From positions 1 to 8,597 of the forward strand of contig QKII01000310.1 of NCBI GenBank assembly GCA_003249625.1: 8,597 nt of DNA. Direction: 5' to 3'. The notes under the pieces were generated by a model. It saw only the letters and a list, made by a program, of their open reading frames with translations. It did no database searches and was not told the DNA's origin. This document shows, piece by piece, positions 5,896-8,597 of this stretch (position 1 is the first letter of the stretch; the number at the start of each line of letters is the position of its first letter). This DNA comes from Propionivibrio sp. GTDB lineage: Bacteria; Pseudomonadota; Gammaproteobacteria; Burkholderiales; Rhodocyclaceae. A program made the position numbers and the translations under genes.

Positions 5896-7172
5896 GCGTG
5901 CTGGCACGTTGGAAACACCGTTTTACTCAACTGATCAAGGACAGGCACCCGCCGTCCCTGACAGCGCTCGACCTGTTTCGCTACATCGGTCCCGGCCTGC
6001 TGGTCACCGTCGGATTCATCGATCCGGGCAATTGGGCGGCCAATGTTTCCGGCGGTGCGCAGTTTGGCAGCCAGTTACTATGGGTCATCACGCTGTCCAC
6101 GATCATGCTGATCGTGCTGCAACACAATGCGGCACACTTAGGCATCGTTTCCGGATTGTGTCTTTCCGAAGCTGCAACGCGCTACCTGCCACCTCGCAGC
6201 GGTCGGTTGCTCATTGGCTCGGCGGTGCTCGCGGCCATCTCGACGGAGATTGCTGAAGTTCTCGGCGCTGCCATCGCTCTCAACATGCTGTTCAATATCC
6301 CGATCAAGATCGCCTCCGTCGGCGTAACACTGTTCATCGGCTTTTTTCTCTACAGCAACAGCTACAAGCGTATTGAGGCGATCATCATCGGCTTCGTTTC
6401 GATCATTGGCATTTCATTCATCTACGAACTGACACTGATTCCGGTAGACTGGAACACCACCATCCATCACTGGCTGACACCCGCATTCCCCGACGGGTCC
6501 ATCCTGTTGATCATGAGCCTGCTGGGCGCCGTGGTCATGCCGCACAACCTGTTCCTGCATTCTGAGATCATCCAGAGCCGGCAGTGGAACCTGGAAGACG
6601 AAAAGGTCATCAAGCGGCAACTGAAGTACGAATTCCTCGACACGCTGTTTTCCATGGGCATCGGCTGGGCGATCAACAGCGCAATGATCATCGTCGCTGC
6701 TTACACGTTTTTCACCGCAAGCGTCGAAGTCGCCGAACTCTCGCAGGCCTCCGCGCTATTGCATCCGATTCTCGGCAAGGGCGCCGCGCTGGTGTTTGCC
6801 TTCGCCCTGCTCTGTGCGGGCATCGCCTCGTCGATTACAGGCGGCATCGCTGGCGGCAGCATTTTCGCAGGACTGTTCGGCGAACCTTACGACATCAAGG
6901 ACAGGCACTCGCAACTCGGCGTAGGCATCGTCCTGCTCGCATCGCTGGCCGTTATCCTGCTGATCGAAGACACCTTGCAGGGGCTGGTAGTGTCCCAGGT
7001 GGTACTGTCGATGCAACTGCCGTTTACCATCTACCTGCTGGTTCGCCTGACCTCGTCCCGCGAAGTCATGGGAACGCACGCCAACCCTACCGGAACACGC
7101 TGGCTGTTGATCAGCTTTGGTGTGATCATTACACTGCTGAACTTCTATCTATTGTTCGACCTCGTGCGTTGA
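5892..7172 (+). CDS. mntH: Nramp/MntH-family divalent metal ion transporter
   Basis: The 426-residue proton-coupled divalent metal (Mn2+/Fe2+) importer of the inner membrane has about eleven membrane helices. TM1 carries GFIDPGNWAA (41-50; Asp44 and Asn47 are metal ligands). TM6 carries GAVVMPHNLFLHS (212-224; Ala213 carbonyl and Met216 ligands, His218 and His223). TM3 carries STEIAEVLGAA (117-127), with Glu119 and Glu122 at the proton-path acidic positions; Glu119 replaces the common Asp. The TM6 methionine argues for transition metals and against the Mg2+-type relatives that lack it. Unusually, TM10 reads SITGGIAGGSIFAG (314-327), with Gly322 where E. coli MntH has Gln in TLAGQ. The segment QHNAAHLGIVSG (77-88) also differs from E. 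coli MntH. The ATG overlaps the panE stop as ATGA, indicating translational coupling and a panE-mntH operon. No MntR or Fur box is obvious to me. The ortholog group is uncertain; the symbol denotes family only. Confidence 0.9.
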   Translation: MSVLARWKHRFTQLIKDRHPPSLTALDLFRYIGPGLLVTVGFIDPGNWAANVSGGAQFGSQLLWVITLSTIMLIVLQHNAAHLGIVSGLCLSEAATRYLPPRSGRLLIGSAVLAAISTEIAEVLGAAIALNMLFNIPIKIASVGVTLFIGFFLYSNSYKRIEAIIIGFVSIIGISFIYELTLIPVDWNTTIHHWLTPAFPDGSILLIMSLLGAVVMPHNLFLHSEIIQSRQWNLEDEKVIKRQLKYEFLDTLFSMGIGWAINSAMIIVAAYTFFTASVEVAELSQASALLHPILGKGAALVFAFALLCAGIASSITGGIAGGSIFAGLFGEPYDIKDRHSQLGVGIVLLASLAVILLIEDTLQGLVVSQVVLSMQLPFTIYLLVRLTSSREVMGTHANPTGTRWLLISFGVIITLLNFYLLFDLVR

Positions 7173-7192
7173 ACGCCCCCTGCTCTCTTTGA

Positions 7193-7203
7193 CCGGAATC
7201 CGG
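7193..7203. repeat. 11-base palindrome CCGGA-A-TCCGG
   Basis: Two perfect 5-base arms around a single central A lie 20 bases after the mntH-like stop. The loop is too small for an RNA hairpin, so if it has a role it would be as a protein-binding DNA site upstream of the AEC gene. It could also be chance. Confidence 0.25.
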
Positions 7204-7213
7204 ACCCATGGCA

Positions 7214-7260
7214 TTGGACGTCAGCGAACTCTTTTTAGCTGACGGCTACGGTTTGTCCAA
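7214..7260 (+). promoter_or_regulatory. Foldable leader of the AEC transporter gene
   Basis: Between the mntH-like stop and the AEC start the plus strand can fold into an inner stem GTCAGC (7220-7225)/GCTGAC (7238-7243) with a 12-base loop containing TTTTT, closed by an outer stem TTGGAC (7214-7219)/GTCCAA (7255-7260). An 11-base bulge (7244-7254) lies on the 3' side. The outer stem ends eight bases before ATG 7269, and no Shine-Dalgarno sequence is visible between them. It could be a structured 5' leader, an operator, or the 3' end of the panE-mntH transcript. It is not a classical terminator because the T-run is in the loop. Confidence 0.35.
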
Positions 7261-7268
7261 GCGTTGTT

Positions 7269-8198
7269 ATGTCCACCATCATTGACGTCGTCCTGCCGAT
7301 TTTTGGACTCATCCTGGTCGGTTACATCTGTCGCCGTACAAATCGTCTGGGAGCAACGGCCTCATCAGAAATTAGCCGATTCGTAGTATGGCTCGCCCTG
7401 CCCGCACTACTGTTCAAGGCAACAGCCACGGCAACCTGGGAACAGATCTGGCAACCAGGATTCGTTGCGTCGGTCAGCATCGCATGGACCTTGTTGTTTG
7501 CAGCAACCGTAGCCTACCGGATCAGACAGCAGCGCGCGGTCGTAGACGCGTGCATCGATGGGCTCAGTACCACATACGCCAATACCGGATTCATGGGTAT
7601 TCCACTTTGTATTTTGGTATTTGGCGAAAAAGGTCTTGTGCCGGCTGTCGTAGCCACACTGATTGTTGCCTGCATCCTGTTCGGCATCGGGATCATTCTG
7701 GTGGAAATCAGTCGTCAGGAAGAGAAGCATCCATTACGTGCTGCAGCCAAGGTCGGCAAGGCGTTAGCCGGCAATCCTTTGCTAATTTCACCTGTCTTGG
7801 GTGGCTGCTGGGCGCTTGCAGGTATTCCACTACCTGCAGCAATGAATCAGTTTTTATCGTTACTCGGCATGGCAGCCAGCCCTTGTGCTCTCGTTTCTCT
7901 GGGCTTGCTTCTCGCCCAAAAGCAGGAGGGACAATTTGAGGGCACAGCAAAGCTTGTATTTGCCAAATTGCTGCTACACCCATTGATCACAGCGTTTTTT
8001 GTTTTTTATGTCTTTGATTTGCCGAAATTCTGGGCAAATTCCGCCTTGTTGCTTAGTGTTCTTCCTACCGGAACGGGCCCGTTCATGCTCGCCAGTTTTT
8101 ATGGAAGCGACGCTGCGCTGGCATCCCGCGTAATCCTGCTCACGACCATTGGGTCGATCGTCACCATCTCCTTTTGTCTTTACTTCGTGGCTCGATAG
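7269..8198 (+). CDS. AEC (auxin efflux carrier) family transporter, malonate/organic-acid type
   Basis: The 309-residue polytopic inner-membrane protein has about ten hydrophobic segments in two halves separated by a basic, charged stretch (about 147-168). The first half holds the family's crossover-helix motif NTGFMGIPL (105-113). The second holds LPTGTGPFMLASFYG (265-279), corresponding to the second broken helix. The N-terminus MSTIIDVVLPIFGLILVGYI is typical of bacterial AEC proteins such as MdcF. Members export or import small organic anions (malonate, malate, lactate, auxin in plants); the substrate cannot be told here, and no malonate decarboxylase genes are nearby. ATG 7269 begins at the first helix but has no Shine-Dalgarno sequence. 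Base composition is lower than its neighbours: line 7981-8040 has 20 G or C in 60, against 40 in 60 at 5041-5100 within panE. This may reflect recent acquisition. It probably has its own transcription unit, 96 bp after the mntH-like gene. Confidence 0.88.
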   Translation: MSTIIDVVLPIFGLILVGYICRRTNRLGATASSEISRFVVWLALPALLFKATATATWEQIWQPGFVASVSIAWTLLFAATVAYRIRQQRAVVDACIDGLSTTYANTGFMGIPLCILVFGEKGLVPAVVATLIVACILFGIGIILVEISRQEEKHPLRAAAKVGKALAGNPLLISPVLGGCWALAGIPLPAAMNQFLSLLGMAASPCALVSLGLLLAQKQEGQFEGTAKLVFAKLLLHPLITAFFVFYVFDLPKFWANSALLLSVLPTGTGPFMLASFYGSDAALASRVILLTTIGSIVTISFCLYFVAR

Positions 8199-8204
8199 CC
8201 ACGA
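8185..8204 (+). terminator. Strong hairpin around the AEC stop codon, possible terminator
   Basis: TCGTGGCT (8185-8192), loop CGAT (8193-8196), AGCCACGA (8197-8204) makes a perfect 8 bp stem with a four-base loop. The TAG stop (8196-8198) falls in the loop and the first stem bases. No T-run follows on either strand, so it is not a standard intrinsic terminator; it could protect a 3' end or act with Rho. Confidence 0.4.
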
Positions 8205-8398
8205 GAACGATGTCGCTTATGAGGCATTCAAGCGCGTACCTGTCTCGCATTTCTCGTTTCGATTGAAAGAGTGGTGCATGCGTTGGATCTTCCTTGCTCC
8301 GTTCTCGTGTGCCCAAACATAGGTTGCTCGTTCTTGAACCGGAAGAAGTTTTGAACGAATACCGGAGCCACCTGCAAAACGCAGTCTTCATCACTGGA

Positions 8399-8418
8399 AG
8401 CTGCACAATCATGCAGCT
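8399..8418. repeat. Palindrome AGCTGCA-N6-TGCAGCT
   Basis: Perfect 7-base arms (8399-8405 and 8412-8418) flank the six-base loop CAATCA. There is no T-run after it in either direction, so it is not an intrinsic terminator. It lies about 112 bases upstream of the partial gene at 8530 and could be an operator or an RNA hairpin. Confidence 0.4.
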
Positions 8419-8515
8419 AAACTCTCCAACATCTGGCACAGAAATATCCAGCGGATCACTGAGAACGTATGCCACGCAAAGAATTCTCTTGCGGCTGCGG
8501 GATTTATAACTATTC

Positions 8516-8520
8516 AGGAG
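8516..8520 (+). promoter_or_regulatory. Ribosome binding site AGGAG selecting a TTG start
   Basis: AGGAG is followed by nine T/A bases and then TTG at 8530. The in-frame ATG at 8542 is 21 bases from AGGAG; a second AGGA touches that ATG with no spacing. The spacing therefore favours TTG 8530. Confidence 0.5.
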
Positions 8521-8529
8521 ATTTTTATT

Positions 8530-8597
8530 TTGAGAGCAGGAATGCTTTTTTTGATTGCCTTTAGCGCTTTGACCTTTGCCGCGGAAAGCCATGCTGA
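8530..8597 (+). CDS. N-terminal fragment of a probable exported protein (runs off the window)
   Basis: Only the first 22 codons and two further bases are inside the window. Reading from TTG 8530 gives M-R-A-G, then a hydrophobic run MLFLIAFSALTFA (5-17) and a short polar end AESHA (18-22). This is the shape of a Sec signal peptide, with a possible signal peptidase I site after S-H-A at residue 22. The good ribosome site at 8516-8520 supports TTG as the start; ATG 8542 would remove the positively charged Arg2 and leave a poorer signal peptide. The AT-rich start (22 G or C of 60 at 8521-8580) is common around translation starts but also continues the low-GC trend of the AEC gene. Nothing can be said about the mature protein. 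Confidence 0.5.
   Translation, partial: MRAGMLFLIAFSALTFAAESHA

Larger units (their letters stand above)
8199..8529. other. Gene-free stretch of about 330 bp
   Basis: I recognise no protein, tRNA or known RNA in this interval. Open frames exist on both strands (plus 8294-8509; minus 8592-8161), but their translations are Ser/Arg-rich, resemble no family I know and run into the flanking genes, so I treat them as chance. It does hold the second arm of a 10-base inverted repeat (8300-8309, pairing with 8200-8209), a 20-base palindrome (8399-8418), and the ribosome site of the next gene. A promoter for the gene starting at 8530 presumably lies here; TTTATAAC at 8503-8510 is AT-rich but too close to the ribosome site to be a convincing -10 box. 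Composition is moderate (29 G or C of 60 at 8341-8400). Confidence 0.5.

Noticed and set aside
8294..8509. Plus-strand frame of 71 residues in the gene-free stretch
   Set aside because: No ribosome site, no recognisable motif, Ser/Thr/Arg-rich; it probably arises by chance.
8161..8592. Minus-strand frame of 143 residues at the right end
   Set aside because: It overlaps the 3' end of the AEC gene and the signal peptide of the partial gene, resembles no family I know, and has no ribosome site that I can see.
1..8597. CRISPR array, transposon ends, tRNA or phage attachment site
   Set aside because: No regularly spaced repeats, no transposase-like protein, and no tRNA-like cloverleaf or CCA-ended segment were found on reading both strands.

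Overview
The window looks like chromosomal DNA of a GC-rich Gram-negative proteobacterium. The protein styles (RND efflux adaptor lipoprotein, AcrR-type repressor, YigM-type DMT transporter, PaaG-like crotonase) fit a betaproteobacterium, possibly Rhodocyclales. That placement is an inference from memory of the families, not a search. The window is mostly ordinary housekeeping and transport genes. I see no CRISPR array, rRNA, tRNA, insertion sequence or phage gene.

Left part (1-2476). A minus-strand gene for the periplasmic adaptor of a tripartite RND drug-efflux pump ends a few bases from the window edge, and the inner-membrane pump gene would be expected just outside. It is divergent from a TetR/AcrR-family repressor gene. 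The roughly 110 bp between them carries a palindrome, CATACA-N8-TGTATG, with the arms and spacing of the E. coli AcrR operator, and it overlaps candidate promoters for both genes. This is a self-contained repressor/efflux module. The repressor gene runs tail to tail, with no intervening base, into a minus-strand UPF0126/TRIC-family membrane protein gene.

Middle part (2674-4825). A YigM-like biotin importer gene (plus strand) converges on two minus-strand genes: a crotonase of PaaG isomerase type, followed 79 bp downstream by a small CoA-binding Rossmann protein. The last two may be co-transcribed and both concern acyl-CoA chemistry.

Right part (5008-8597). Divergent from the crotonase lies panE (ketopantoate reductase, pantothenate/CoA synthesis). 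It overlaps by 4 bp (ATGA) a Nramp/MntH-type divalent metal transporter gene, so the two are probably translationally coupled. The Nramp protein keeps the TM1 DPGN and TM6 MPH motifs but has Gly where E. coli MntH has the TM10 Gln. Next comes an AEC-family transporter gene of visibly lower GC, preceded by a foldable leader without a Shine-Dalgarno sequence and ending in a strong hairpin around its stop codon. About 330 bp without a recognisable gene follow, and then the first 22 codons of a probable exported protein starting at TTG.

Several genes touch vitamin and CoA metabolism (biotin import, pantothenate synthesis, CoA-binding protein, acyl-CoA isomerase), but they sit in different transcription units. 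I see no clear undescribed system; the best leads are the AcrR-type operator, the panE-Nramp coupling with the TM10 change, and the RNA-like structures flanking the AEC gene.
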